Below, piece after piece: positions 1 to 8,465 of a DNA stretch of 64,000 bases. The notes under the pieces were generated by a model, which saw nothing but the letters and a program-made list of their open reading frames with translations, did no database searches and was not told the DNA's origin. The position numbers and the translations under genes are program-made. The stretch covers positions 310,001-374,000 of the forward strand of contig NZ_JADFFM010000002.1 in the NCBI RefSeq assembly GCF_015221995.1. The letters are read 5' to 3'. How positions within the stretch are numbered: position 1 is the stretch's first letter; each line of letters begins with the position of its first letter. The DNA is from Mucilaginibacter boryungensis (lineage in GTDB: Bacteria > Bacteroidota > Bacteroidia > Sphingobacteriales > Sphingobacteriaceae).

Positions 1-317
1 TTGTTGGTGGTATGAGCCAAAAATTAACCCGCACCGCTGCCGCCGAATTCTCATTCTTTTTAGCGGTACCGACTATGTTTGGTGCGACTGTAAAAGAGCT
101 TTATGATTTTCACAAAAACCACGAACACATGTTCACCGGCGACCAGGTAAAATTCCTGGTAGTAGGCAACGTGGTGGCATTTATAGTGGCCATGCTGGCT
201 ATCCGTACATTTATTACCTTTCTTGAGAAGAAAGGTTTCAGGTTATTCGGCTTTTACCGCATTATTGTAGGTATAGCCATTATAGCCATGTATTATACCG
301 GGCATTTAGTTGCATAG
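1..317 (+). CDS. uppP: Undecaprenyl-diphosphatase UppP/BacA, C-terminal part
   Basis: Partial gene that enters from the left edge. The reading frame is open from the first bases (codons from base 3) and ends at TAG 315-317, giving about 104 visible residues. The visible part begins in the conserved VGGM segment just after the family SRSGAT-type active-site motif, which lies outside the window, and continues with [17 protein letters not shown], a central transmembrane segment, and the terminal [14 protein letters not shown] block typical of the last UppP helices. The enzyme is an inner-membrane phosphatase that recycles undecaprenyl diphosphate to the lipid carrier used for peptidoglycan and surface-polysaccharide assembly. 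A terminator follows directly. The ATG at base 12 is internal, not the start. Confidence 0.88.
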   Translation, partial: VGGMSQKLTRTAAAEFSFFLAVPTMFGATVKELYDFHKNHEHMFTGDQVKFLVVGNVVAFIVAMLAIRTFITFLEKKGFRLFGFYRIIVGIAIIAMYYTGHLVA

Positions 318-338
318 TTCAACATACATATTTACAAT

Positions 339-369
339 AAAGGCTTTCAAATGAAAGCCTTTATTGTTT
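339..369 (+). terminator. Rho-independent terminator after uppP
   Basis: Perfect 10-bp stem (339-348 with 353-362) with a 4-base AAAT loop, followed by ATTGTTT. It lies 22 bases after the uppP stop. Confidence 0.75.
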
Positions 370-426
370 AGTCACTCTGCTCATGGATGCCCCAAATAAA
401 TTCGGCATGACATTGGTAAGTATAGA

Positions 427-1200
427 TCAGGCTATAGCTTTTAACTCCGCCTTTGCCTTAGCGCACCAGGCACGAGCGCTTTTGCGCTCCATTGAACTTA
501 AATGAGGTTCTTCTTCTAACATGGTAGCAAAAACCTTCCCGGCGTCTTCGTCGCGGTTATTTCGTAAAAGAAACATACCGTATTGGTAGCGCTGCTCGTA
601 GTATGAATAGCGCCCCTGCATAGCTTTAAATTCAGCCTCGGCTTTGTCCTGTTCGCCCACGCTTTCTAACGACATGGCATAAAATAAATGTGCTTGTGAG
701 CGTAAAAACTGAGGGTTGTGGTATATTTTGCCAGCCATCTTTATTGCATCAGCATAACGTTCCTGTTTGTAATATGCAATAATCAGTTGCGTCAGCACGT
801 GCTCATTTTCAGAAAACGCCCCGGTTAGGCTGTTTTCATACAACTCAATAGCCTTATCGGTTTGGCCGGTTTCAAGATAGGCATCTGCCAATATTATGCG
901 GTTGTTAAAAGTGTCGGTAAATCGCAGGTTTTCTTCCAGTTTTTTTATTTTCCCGCCCGGGTTAATTATTGCACCTACATCAACCCTTGGCGCCCTTACC
1001 CGGCTTGATGGGATTATCTCCATAATAAGATATACCACGCATCCCACCAGTGGTAAAAATATAATTAGCCATATCCAGTTCTGCTTTCCCCGCCTTAAAC
1101 AATGTATTACACAAAGCACCTGCAAGGCAACAGTAAAGTAATAGGGGAAATTACCATGGAAAAACATAATTGCGAGGGTTTTGAACTGTTGATATTTCAA
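427..1200 (-). CDS. Membrane-anchored TPR-repeat protein
   Basis: A 257-residue protein of unknown specific function. The N-terminus has two hydrophobic segments, roughly residues 19-35 and 42-62; the second (WLIIFLPLVGCVVYLIME) resembles the short PLDc_N-type membrane hairpin of phospholipase-D-like membrane proteins. After a linker, residues about 88-250 form degenerate tetratricopeptide repeats (for example LADAYLETGQTDKAIELYENS and YGMFLLRNN). This suggests a membrane-anchored scaffold for protein interactions, but no catalytic motif is visible. Start is uncertain: an internal Met at residue 12 would still keep both hydrophobic segments. It stands alone, divergent from the M20 gene to its right. 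Confidence 0.7.
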   Translation of the reverse strand: MKYQQFKTLAIMFFHGNFPYYFTVALQVLCVIHCLRRGKQNWIWLIIFLPLVGCVVYLIMEIIPSSRVRAPRVDVGAIINPGGKIKKLEENLRFTDTFNNRIILADAYLETGQTDKAIELYENSLTGAFSENEHVLTQLIIAYYKQERYADAIKMAGKIYHNPQFLRSQAHLFYAMSLESVGEQDKAEAEFKAMQGRYSYYEQRYQYGMFLLRNNRDEDAGKVFATMLEEEPHLSSMERKSARAWCAKAKAELKAIA

Positions 1201-1290
1201 TCAAAAATAAAAATATTCTGCATTTTATCAATAGGCTGTTGGTGGTTGTCTGCATTTAAAAACACTTCATCCCCTCTTCATAAAAAAACC

Positions 1291-1298
1291 TATTTTTG
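1291..1298 (+). promoter_or_regulatory. Bacteroidota -7 box (TAnnTTTG) upstream of the M20 gene
   Basis: TATTTTTG matches the Bacteroidota -7 consensus exactly and lies 12 bases before the ATG at 1311. I see no clear -33 TTTG at the usual 19-21 bp distance, so this is a partial match. Confidence 0.4.
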
Positions 1299-1310
1299 TT
1301 TACCATTTAT

Positions 1311-2393
1311 ATGATGACGGACATTAACCATTTACACCAGCAAGCCATTGGGCTATTACAACAACTGATTCACCTGCCTTCGTTTAGTAGAGAAGAGGAT
1401 AAAACGGCCGATGTGATAGAAAAATTTTTACAGCAGCAGGGGGTTAAAACGCATCGTAAGCTTAATAATATCTGGGCATGGAATAAACATTTCGACCCAA
1501 CTAAACCAACAATACTGCTTAACTCGCATCACGATACGGTGAAACCTAATTCTGGTTATACCCGCGATCCGTATGATGCGGCGATTGAAAATGGTAAACT
1601 ATTTGGCCTGGGTAGCAATGATGCCGGTGGCTGTTTGGTATCACTAATATCAACTTTTCTATATTTTTATGATCAGGATGAGCTGCAATACAATTTGTGC
1701 CTAACCGCCACTGCCGAGGAAGAAATTTCAGGCGTAAACGGACTTGAACTGATCATCCCAGAGCTTGGCACCCTGGATTTTGGTATAGTTGGCGAACCCA
1801 CCCAAATGCAATTAGCCATTGCCGAACGCGGTTTAATGGTGCTGGATTGCACCGCACACGGCAAAGCCGGCCATGCCGCCCGCGAGGAAGGCGAAAATGC
1901 GATTTATAAGGCCATGTCCGATATTGAATGGTTCCGTACCTTTAAATTCCCCCGTGAGTCTGAAGTGTTTGGGCCCATAAAAATGTCGGTCACTATTATC
2001 AATGCCGGTTCGCAGCATAATGTAGTGCCGGCCAGTTGCGTGTTTACGGTTGATGTAAGAGTAACAGATGCTTATCGTAACGAGGAAGTGTTGGAAATTA
2101 TCCATCAGCATGTTAACTGTGATGTTAAGCCCAGATCTGTTCGTTTGAAGCCATCAAGCATTGATAAAAACCACCCTATTGTTCAGGCAGGCATTAAACT
2201 GGGGCGAACCACATACGGCTCTCCAACTACCTCCGACCAATCATTATTGGATATCCCATCATTGAAAGTAGGCCCCGGCGATTCGGCACGCTCGCACATG
2301 GCCGATGAATTTGTATATATAGATGAAATTAAAGAAGGGATTGAGTTGTACGTGAAGATGATTGGAGAATTAGTCTTAAGTTCGAAGTCTTAA
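1311..2393 (+). CDS. M20-family metallo-hydrolase (ArgE/DapE-type amidohydrolase)
   Basis: About 360 residues, the normal length for M20 di-zinc amidohydrolases. Visible metal-site motifs are LLNSHHDTVKP (first His and Asp), GLGSNDAGG (bridging Asp), TAEEEISG (general-base Glu and ligand Glu) and VGEPT; a dimerisation-type insert follows around residues 175-285. The family removes N-acyl groups from amino acids. In Bacteroidota close relatives are often the acetylornithine/acetylcitrulline deacetylase of arginine synthesis, but no arginine genes lie nearby, so the substrate is inference. I chose ATG 1311 (MMTDINH); an in-frame TTG at 1296 lies inside the putative -7 box and is unlikely. The last codons (LSSKS) are encoded by a repeat module. 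Confidence 0.82.
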   Translation: MMTDINHLHQQAIGLLQQLIHLPSFSREEDKTADVIEKFLQQQGVKTHRKLNNIWAWNKHFDPTKPTILLNSHHDTVKPNSGYTRDPYDAAIENGKLFGLGSNDAGGCLVSLISTFLYFYDQDELQYNLCLTATAEEEISGVNGLELIIPELGTLDFGIVGEPTQMQLAIAERGLMVLDCTAHGKAGHAAREEGENAIYKAMSDIEWFRTFKFPRESEVFGPIKMSVTIINAGSQHNVVPASCVFTVDVRVTDAYRNEEVLEIIHQHVNCDVKPRSVRLKPSSIDKNHPIVQAGIKLGRTTYGSPTTSDQSLLDIPSLKVGPGDSARSHMADEFVYIDEIKEGIELYVKMIGELVLSSKS

Positions 2394-2459
2394 GCCTGAA
2401 GTTTTAAATCAAGCGCCAACTATATAAGTTTTGACTTTAAACCTAAGACTTTTGACTTA
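2371..2459 (+). repeat. REP-like inverted repeat module, unit AAGTCTTAAG
   Basis: Left arm 2371-2409 and right arm about 2425-2459 are imperfect inverted copies, each itself built of degenerate AAGTCTT/AAGTTTT units. The module covers the last codons and stop of the M20 gene on the plus strand and the stop codon of the RES gene on the minus strand. It probably folds into a long imperfect hairpin and may end both convergent transcripts. Confidence 0.65.
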
Positions 2460-2906
2460 AAAAAGCCTTTCATCAAAAGTAAAAGGCTCGCTTTTAACAA
2501 CTTTCACTTTCGATATTCCTGGGTGTTGTGGATTGATTAGGTAATTGAACTCTTCTTTTACAATAGCCGATGGCACTTTCATTAATAATTGCTGGTTTTG
2601 CTTAAGGAAAAAATCACCGGTACGTTTTAGTATTTCTGGTTCGGGGTAAGCATTCCAATTTGGTGGAAACAAGCGGGTATCGGCTACAAAAATACTTTCA
2701 GGTGCATCAATAGTTACAAGGCAAAAATCATCAGGGATTATAGCAGTGGGCAAATGTACTAATGCCTCTAATATGGCTAATGATTGGGATGATGCCGTAT
2801 AAACCATAGCCTTGCCTATATTATTCCAACGGCCGCCATATAGGCGCGCTCCGGTGCCAGACAGATCGTTAGCATAGATACAGCGGGTAATACGGTAAAG
2901 TAACAT
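2457..2906 (-). CDS. RES-domain toxin of a type II RES/Xre toxin-antitoxin pair
   Basis: A 149-residue single-domain RES protein. Visible hallmarks are MLLYRIT with the first conserved Arg, the SGTGARLYGGRWN block with the second Arg, the helix SLAILEALVHL with the conserved Glu, and a late PSAIVKEE block with the conserved Ser; these are the Arg-Glu-Ser residues that name the family. Characterised RES toxins consume NAD+ and resemble ADP-ribosyltransferases in fold. It follows the antitoxin gene by only 2 bases, the classical RES/Xre order. All key positions look intact, so it is probably active when freed from the antitoxin. Confidence 0.88.
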   Translation of the reverse strand: MLLYRITRCIYANDLSGTGARLYGGRWNNIGKAMVYTASSQSLAILEALVHLPTAIIPDDFCLVTIDAPESIFVADTRLFPPNWNAYPEPEILKRTGDFFLKQNQQLLMKVPSAIVKEEFNYLINPQHPGISKVKVVKSEPFTFDERLF

Positions 2907-2908
2907 GC

Positions 2909-3403
2909 TTAGGCAAAAATACCATGCTCGATACGGCCCAATTCGCGAAGCACCATATCAAAACCGACAGAAGTGTCCAGTAGGGAAATGGGAGTTTCGC
3001 CACGGAAAACATGCCCCGGGGTTTTCATCCAGCGTTTAAATTTATCCATAGAACCAAAAACATCCTGGCCACGGGCATATAAACGGGCAAGTTCAATAGC
3101 CTTTTCGGCATATTCGGTTTTAACCACGGCATTATCATCGTAACGCTGCAGGGTACGTTCGGAAATATGCATAATGTCGGATAGCTCCTGAAGGGTTAGG
3201 GATATCTTTTTAGCCAGCGAGGTTAATACCTTTTTAGGTAACCCCTCGCGGGTAAGTTTTAGAAGGTCAAAATCGGTACTGAAACGAGTTGGTTTAACCC
3301 CGCTTAGTAAACTATAAAATGAGTTATCCATGCCTGCGGCCATATATGCTACCATAGGTTCATTAACTACATTTTCATCGATATGTTTTCTTTTTTCAGA
3401 CAT
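2909..3403 (-). CDS. Xre/MbcA/ParS antitoxin (DUF2384) of the RES pair
   Basis: A 164-residue antitoxin. Residues about 48-110 hold an Xre-like helix-turn-helix (LTLQELSDIMHISERTLQRY). The C-terminal DUF2384 toxin-binding domain includes YARGQDVFGSMDKFKRWMKTP and the GETPISLLDTSVGFDMV segment. It neutralises the RES toxin and represses the operon. The upstream palindrome overlaps a consensus promoter, which fits autoregulation. Start is uncertain: the ATG at 3403 lies only 5 bases past the -7 box, implying an almost leaderless mRNA; Met17, Met21 or Met25 are later options that would leave both domains intact. Confidence 0.87.
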   Translation of the reverse strand: MSEKRKHIDENVVNEPMVAYMAAGMDNSFYSLLSGVKPTRFSTDFDLLKLTREGLPKKVLTSLAKKISLTLQELSDIMHISERTLQRYDDNAVVKTEYAEKAIELARLYARGQDVFGSMDKFKRWMKTPGHVFRGETPISLLDTSVGFDMVLRELGRIEHGIFA

Positions 3404-3408
3404 TAATC

Positions 3409-3440
3409 CAAAAGTAATACACTTTTGTCGGTTTTACAAA
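3409..3440 (-). promoter_or_regulatory. RES/Xre promoter with overlapping palindromic operator
   Basis: Read on the minus strand: -33 TTTG (3437-3440), a 20-base spacer, and -7 TACTTTTG (3409-3416), a full match to the Bacteroidota promoter pattern. A perfect 6-bp inverted repeat, AAAAGT-5-ACTTTT (3410-3426), overlaps the -7 box, as expected for an operator bound by the antitoxin. Confidence 0.65.
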
Positions 3441-3476
3441 TTTATTTTAATCTAAGCTTAAAGCCAAGGGCAGACC

Positions 3477-3499
3477 AAAAAGCCCCTAATTAAAGGGGC
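3477..3499 (-). terminator. Rho-independent terminator after tyrS
   Basis: On the minus strand a GCCCCT/AGGGGC stem (3482-3499) with a 6-base AT loop is followed by TTTTTGG. It lies about 40 bases after the tyrS stop. Confidence 0.7.
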
Positions 3500-3541
3500 C
3501 ATAATATTTAATGCTTTCAGCTTAGTCTTTTTGCTTTAAAC

Positions 3542-4831
3542 CTACTCAGCTATAATCAAAAAGTAATTCTTTTTGCCTTTTTGCGCCACAAGGTATTTAC
3601 CATTGATCAGGTGCGATGCGTTAAACACATCATCAACCCCGCCAAGTTTAGCCTTATTAATGGCAACGCCACCGCCCGCTATCATTTTTTTAGCCTCTCC
3701 TTTTGACGGGAATACCGCCGTTTTTTCGGCCAGCAGATCTATTACATTTATGCCTTCTGCTATTTCATTTGCGTTGATAGTAAAGTTTGGCACGCCATCA
3801 AACAACCCCAGTACTTCAGCCTCGTTCAATTCATTTAAAAATTGAATATCCGTGTTGCCGAATAAAAACTCAGATGCCTTTATCGCTTTCTCATATTCCT
3901 GCTCGCTATGCACACGTACAGTAATATCTTTTGCCAATGCTTTTTGCAATATCCGTAAATGAGGTGCAACAGCATGCTCGGCTTCTAAAGCCTCAATCGT
4001 TTCTTTATCAAACAAGGTGAATATGCGAATATAAGTTTTGGCATCATCATCGCTGGTATTCAACCAAAACTGATAAAATTTGTACGGTGATGTTTTAGCC
4101 GGGTCGAGCCAGATATTGCCGCCCTCGCTTTTACCAAATTTACTTCCGTCAGATTTTTTGATCAACTGGGTAGTTAATGCAAAAGCTTCCCCCTGGCCCT
4201 CTCCTTTCCTGCGGATAAGTTCGGTACCGGTAACTATATTGCCCCATTGGTCGCTACCGCCCATTTGCAGGGCACAGTTATGGTTTTTCCACAGGTAATA
4301 AAAATCATACCCCTGTACCAACTGGTAACTAAACTCGGTGAACGACATTCCCGTATCGCCGCTGATGCGATTCTTTACTGAATCCTTAGCCATCATATAG
4401 TTAACAGTGATGTGTTTGCCTACGTCACGGATAAAATCAAGGAAATTAAAGTTTTTGAACCAATCGTAGTTATTTACCATTTGGGCGCTGTTGGCACCAC
4501 AGTCAAAATCAAGAAACTGTTCTAATTGACTTTTAATACCATCAAGGTTTTTTTGCAAAACATCTTCTGAAAGTAAATTGCGTTCGGCCGATTTACCTGA
4601 TGGATCGCCCACCATACCGGTGGCGCCGCCAACCAGGGCAAAAGGCTTATGGCCAGCACGTTGAAAATGGATCAGCGTCATAATTTGCGCCAGGCTTCCC
4701 ACATGCAGCGAATCAGCCGTAGGGTCGAACCCGATATAGCCCGATACCATACCTTTATTCAGCAATTCTTCAGTTCCCGGCATAATATCGTGCAGCATGC
4801 CGCGCCAGCGTAATTCTTCAACAAAGTTCAT
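3542..4831 (-). CDS. tyrS: Tyrosyl-tRNA synthetase
   Basis: A 429-residue class I aminoacyl-tRNA synthetase that charges tRNA-Tyr in the cytoplasm. The HIGH-type motif appears as HVGSL near residue 42 in [14 protein letters not shown]; the tyrosine pocket block [12 protein letters not shown] lies near residue 170; [11 protein letters not shown] follows; and the KMSKS-type loop is KFGKS near residue 230. The C-terminal 70 residues form the S4-like RNA-binding domain ([14 protein letters not shown]). Length and order are normal for the bacterial TyrRS short form. It is monocistronic with its own terminator. Upstream is a REP-like inverted repeat shared with the divergent AcpH-like gene. Confidence 0.96.
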   Translation of the reverse strand: MNFVEELRWRGMLHDIMPGTEELLNKGMVSGYIGFDPTADSLHVGSLAQIMTLIHFQRAGHKPFALVGGATGMVGDPSGKSAERNLLSEDVLQKNLDGIKSQLEQFLDFDCGANSAQMVNNYDWFKNFNFLDFIRDVGKHITVNYMMAKDSVKNRISGDTGMSFTEFSYQLVQGYDFYYLWKNHNCALQMGGSDQWGNIVTGTELIRRKGEGQGEAFALTTQLIKKSDGSKFGKSEGGNIWLDPAKTSPYKFYQFWLNTSDDDAKTYIRIFTLFDKETIEALEAEHAVAPHLRILQKALAKDITVRVHSEQEYEKAIKASEFLFGNTDIQFLNELNEAEVLGLFDGVPNFTINANEIAEGINVIDLLAEKTAVFPSKGEAKKMIAGGGVAINKAKLGGVDDVFNASHLINGKYLVAQKGKKNYFLIIAE

Positions 4832-4840
4832 TTATATAAT

Positions 4841-4937
4841 ATGCAAATGTGCGAATGTGCAAATATGCAAATTATAACAAACGTGGCAACCCTTAATTTA
4901 ACATCTGCATATCTGCACATTTGCACATTCACGCATT
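4841..4937 (+). repeat. REP-like inverted repeat module, unit TGCAAATGTGCA
   Basis: Left arm 4841-4872 and right arm about 4903-4937 are inverted copies made of degenerate ATGTGCAAAT units, with about 30 bases of ordinary sequence between. It sits between the divergent tyrS and AcpH-like genes and would make a long imperfect stem. Same architecture as 2371-2459 but a different unit sequence. Confidence 0.65.
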
Positions 4938-4965
4938 TACCTCTATCTTGCAATTAAGGCTATTT

Positions 4966-5640
4966 ATGAATTTTTTATCGCATTATTACTTCGACAGGCA
5001 TTCCGTTAACTGTTACCATATCCTGGGAACGGTACTACCCGACCTATTAAAAAATGCCGATAAAACTATTATCCTGCACCCCGAAAAGCTGCACCATCAT
5101 AAAGATACCGTAAATGCATTAATTGCCGGCTGGCAAAAACATCTGGATGTAGACAGGCACTTTCACTCGTCCGGGTTTTTCCTGACCCATAGCCGTAAAC
5201 TAAAAGAAGTATTACGCCCGGTAATAGAGGGTTCACCCGTTAAGCCATTCTTTTTAGGCCATATTGCTATTGAATTGATACTGGACAACTTATTGGTAAC
5301 TACCAATAAAATAACTGTCGATGATTTTTACAAACATCTGGGCAGTTGCGACGAAGAAGTGATTAACGAGTTCCTGACTTTCAGCGGGTTGCAAAATACT
5401 GATGTATTCCTTACCTTCTTTGAAGCTTTTAAAAAACACAGGTACCTGGAAACTTATGTTGATGCATCGCAAGTGGCTTACGCGCTTAAGCGGATATGTA
5501 TGCGGGTTTGGCACCATCCTTTTACACCGGAACAGGAAGCGCGCCTAACCGGAGTAATAATGACCTATCGGCTACAGATACATGATACCTTTATGGAAAT
5601 TTTTGATGAGATAGATTCCAAGCTGAAAAAGCAAGCATAG
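4966..5640 (+). CDS. AcpH-like (ACP phosphodiesterase, DUF479 family) protein
   Basis: About 224 residues from ATG 4966. The opening MNFLSHYYFD and the early LGTVLPDLL stretch match the typical start of the acyl-carrier-protein phosphodiesterase family (E. coli AcpH begins MNFLAHL). HHHKDTVNALIAGWQKHLDVDRHFH resembles the family segment with metal-binding His/Asp residues, and GHIAIELILDNLL supplies further candidate His/Asp ligands. AcpH removes the phosphopantetheine arm from ACP; whether this relative does so is inference. An in-frame upstream extension from 4921 runs through the repeat and is unlikely to be translated. Confidence 0.6.
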   Translation: MNFLSHYYFDRHSVNCYHILGTVLPDLLKNADKTIILHPEKLHHHKDTVNALIAGWQKHLDVDRHFHSSGFFLTHSRKLKEVLRPVIEGSPVKPFFLGHIAIELILDNLLVTTNKITVDDFYKHLGSCDEEVINEFLTFSGLQNTDVFLTFFEAFKKHRYLETYVDASQVAYALKRICMRVWHHPFTPEQEARLTGVIMTYRLQIHDTFMEIFDEIDSKLKKQA

Positions 5641-5747
5641 GCCTCTATATGCTATATAGGGTATTGAAACCAAGTGCAGGCCTAAGAATATTCATATCTA
5701 AACACCAATTAATCTGCATTAATTAATATTTTACCCAAGTAAAATTA

Positions 5748-5755
5748 TATTTTTG
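5748..5755 (+). promoter_or_regulatory. Bacteroidota -7 box upstream of gatB
   Basis: TATTTTTG is an exact match to TAnnTTTG, 38 bases before the gatB ATG. No matching -33 TTTG is visible at the usual distance. Confidence 0.4.
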
Positions 5756-5793
5756 ACCTCGATACAAATTAAGACCGCGCACTATCTACTGTT

Positions 5794-7242
5794 ATGGCAA
5801 CTTCTGTAAGTGATAAATATGAACTGGTTGTTGGATTGGAAGTTCACGCGCAATTATCCACACAAAGCAAAATTTTCTCATCGGATAGCGCCGCGTTTGG
5901 GGCCGAACCTAACAGGCATATCAGCATGGTATCGCTGGGGCACCCGGGCACATTGCCATTTTTAAATAAAAAAGCGGTGGCCTATGCCATTAAAATGGGG
6001 CTGGCCTGCCATTGTACCATTAACCAGGAAAACCATTTTGCCCGTAAAAATTATTTTTATGCCGACTTGCCGAAAGGCTACCAGATAAGCCAGGATCTGG
6101 CCCCTATTTGTTTGGGTGGCCACATTACTGTGAAGCTAAGCGATGGCAGCAAAAAAGATATTGCCATACATCATATCCATCTGGAGGAAGACGCGGGCAA
6201 AAGCATGCATGACCAGCATGGCACCGACTCGTTGATTGATTTAAACCGTGCAGGTGTCCCGCTGATAGAGATCGTATCTGAACCCGACCTGCGCAGCGCA
6301 GAGGAAGCCGGGCAATACCTGACAGAGATACGCAAACTGGTACGTTATCTTGATATTTGCGATGGAAATATGGAAGAAGGCAGCTTGCGTTGCGATGCCA
6401 ATATCTCTGTACGATTAAAAGGCGCGTCTCAGTATGGCAACCGTTGCGAAGTAAAAAATTTAAACTCTATCCGCAATGTACAGCGCGCTATCGACCATGA
6501 ATTTCAACGACAGATAGATGTAATTGAAAATGGGGGCCATATTGACCAAAATACACTAAACTTTGATGCAGATACCGGCGAAACCTCGGTATTGCGCAGT
6601 AAGGAAATGGCTAATGATTACCGTTATTTCCCCGAGCCTGACCTGCCGCCCTTAGTACTTACCAAAGCTGATATTGAACAAATACGTGCCGAAATGCCCG
6701 CCTTACCCGGCGAGCTATACCAAAAATATACCACCCAATTCGGTTTATCAGATTATGATGCCGGGGTGATCACATCAGATTATCATCTGGCCCAATATTT
6801 TGAAACCATCATAAAATATACCACCAATTACAAGGCCGCAACTAACTGGCTGATGGGCCCGCTAAAAGCAGTTTTGGATGATAGCCACACCACACCACCC
6901 AACCCCGAACATTTAGCAGGAATGATAAAGCTGGTAGACGATGGCAAGATCAACCATACCATTGCGGCTCATAAATTATTACCCGAACTACTAAAAAACA
7001 CCGGCAAATCTGCTGAACAACTGGCTACCGAGCTTAACTTGTTTATTAGCGATAGCAGCGATGAATTAAATGAATTTATTTTGAAAGCTTTGTCTAAATT
7101 CCCCGACAAAGTAACTGAGTATCGAAAAGGCAAAAAGGGGGTTTTAGGATTATTCATGGGCGAGATCATGAAACAATCGAAAGGGAAAATAGATCCGCAA
7201 AAAACTAACCAATTGCTTATTAAGGCATTAGAAACAAAGTAA
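5794..7242 (+). CDS. gatB: Asp-tRNA(Asn)/Glu-tRNA(Gln) amidotransferase subunit B
   Basis: A 482-residue GatB of normal length. It binds the mischarged Glu-tRNA(Gln) or Asp-tRNA(Asn) and, with GatA-supplied ammonia, activates and amidates the amino acid; GatA and GatC are not in this window. Family blocks are visible in order: YELVVGLEVHAQL, the NYFYADLPKGYQISQ block, LEEDAGKS, DLNRAGVPLIEIVSEPD, CDGNMEEGSLRCDANISVR, and GNRCEVKNLNS. The C-terminal YqeY-like tRNA-binding domain ends with PQKTNQLLIKAL. The next gene begins at the base after the TAA, so the two are probably co-transcribed. Confidence 0.97.
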   Translation: MATSVSDKYELVVGLEVHAQLSTQSKIFSSDSAAFGAEPNRHISMVSLGHPGTLPFLNKKAVAYAIKMGLACHCTINQENHFARKNYFYADLPKGYQISQDLAPICLGGHITVKLSDGSKKDIAIHHIHLEEDAGKSMHDQHGTDSLIDLNRAGVPLIEIVSEPDLRSAEEAGQYLTEIRKLVRYLDICDGNMEEGSLRCDANISVRLKGASQYGNRCEVKNLNSIRNVQRAIDHEFQRQIDVIENGGHIDQNTLNFDADTGETSVLRSKEMANDYRYFPEPDLPPLVLTKADIEQIRAEMPALPGELYQKYTTQFGLSDYDAGVITSDYHLAQYFETIIKYTTNYKAATNWLMGPLKAVLDDSHTTPPNPEHLAGMIKLVDDGKINHTIAAHKLLPELLKNTGKSAEQLATELNLFISDSSDELNEFILKALSKFPDKVTEYRKGKKGVLGLFMGEIMKQSKGKIDPQKTNQLLIKALETK

Positions 7243-8364
7243 ATGAAAAATCGTATTTATAGCAGTTTGGCGTTGCTTGCCCTTATCATAGCATCCTGTG
7301 CTGATAAAAATGCATTCCATATTAATGGCACATTGGAACACCCTGGGGCCATTAAAAAAGTATATCTGCTGGAAGCCGACAGCGCGCAGGTAAACGTTGT
7401 AGATTCGGTAAATTTAAGTGAGGATGGTAAATTCCAATTTAAGCATCCCTCGGTATATGCCAACTTATATAAACTGCGTATTGGGGCAAACGTGTTTGAT
7501 CTGATAGCCCAAAACGGCGATGATATTACCTTTAAAACCGATGAGGCCGATAGCACCCATGCTTACTCGATCAGCGGCTCGCAGGAATCGGAGAAAATAC
7601 AGGAGTTTAACAAGATCACTAATGAGTATGGCGCTAAAACTGAAAAGATCGTTACGGAATACCAGGCTAAACTCGCAAAAATAGGGCACCAATCAGATTC
7701 ATTACTGGCCGTATACAGGCCGCAGTTCCTGAAATCGCAAGACGAGATGAACAAGGCTGTTTATAAATTTGTAACCGAAAACCAAAAATCGCTGGCGGCC
7801 TTTTACGCAGCTACATCGCTGGATACTTATAAATATGAGCAGCAACTGGTAGCTTATGCTGATGCGATAAAAGATACTTTTAAAGGCAATGCCGCAGTGC
7901 AGCAGTTTGTAAAACAAATGATGCTGGTAAAACCTATCTCGGTTGGCCATAAAGCGCCCGATTTTACCACCATGATGATGGATGGCAAAACGGTAAAACT
8001 ATCTGACTATAAAGGCAAATACGTGATGCTTGACTTTTGGGCATCATGGTGTGGGCCATGCCGGGCAGAAATGCCCAATGTAGTAAAACAATACGCCACT
8101 TATAAAAGTAAAGGTTTAAATATTTTAGGCATATCGCTGGATGATGATAAACAAGCCTGGCAAAAAGGTATTGCCGAACTGAGCATGACCTGGGAACAAG
8201 CATCTGATCTGAAAAAGTTTGACGGCCCTACAGAAAAGCTTTATCATATTGAAGCCATCCCCGCAAATTTTATAATTGATCCCCAGGGTATTATCGTAGC
8301 TAAAAATTTATCAGGGGCCGATCTTGAAGATTTTTTAAACAAAACATTCAATAAAGGTCAATAA
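7243..8364 (+). CDS. Thioredoxin-fold lipoprotein (TlpA/ResA-like with DUF4369 domain)
   Basis: A 373-residue probable lipoprotein: hydrophobic signal followed by a lipobox ending IIASC (Cys at about residue 19). Residues 25-115 look like the DUF4369 beta domain common in Bacteroidota thioredoxin lipoproteins; a charged helical linker follows (about 120-225). The C-terminal 140 residues are a TlpA/AhpC-type thioredoxin domain with GHKAPDFTTMMMDGK, LDFWASWCGPCRAEMP (CxxC) and the cis-Pro region EAIPANFIID. It likely acts as a periplasmic thiol oxidoreductase tethered to a membrane. The partner is not evident. Start abuts the gatB stop. Confidence 0.85.
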   Translation: MKNRIYSSLALLALIIASCADKNAFHINGTLEHPGAIKKVYLLEADSAQVNVVDSVNLSEDGKFQFKHPSVYANLYKLRIGANVFDLIAQNGDDITFKTDEADSTHAYSISGSQESEKIQEFNKITNEYGAKTEKIVTEYQAKLAKIGHQSDSLLAVYRPQFLKSQDEMNKAVYKFVTENQKSLAAFYAATSLDTYKYEQQLVAYADAIKDTFKGNAAVQQFVKQMMLVKPISVGHKAPDFTTMMMDGKTVKLSDYKGKYVMLDFWASWCGPCRAEMPNVVKQYATYKSKGLNILGISLDDDKQAWQKGIAELSMTWEQASDLKKFDGPTEKLYHIEAIPANFIIDPQGIIVAKNLSGADLEDFLNKTFNKGQ

Positions 8365-8465
8365 CATGTTACCCAAAAGTAACGTTTAACAATTTGTTAA
8401 TATTCACTTAACCGTTTAGTGCAATAAAGCAGGTACTTTTATATTAAAATTCAACCGCTACATAA

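Noticed and set aside
4921..4965. Upstream extension of the AcpH-like gene from TTG 4921
   Set aside because: Runs through the repeat arm; family proteins begin MNFL at 4966.
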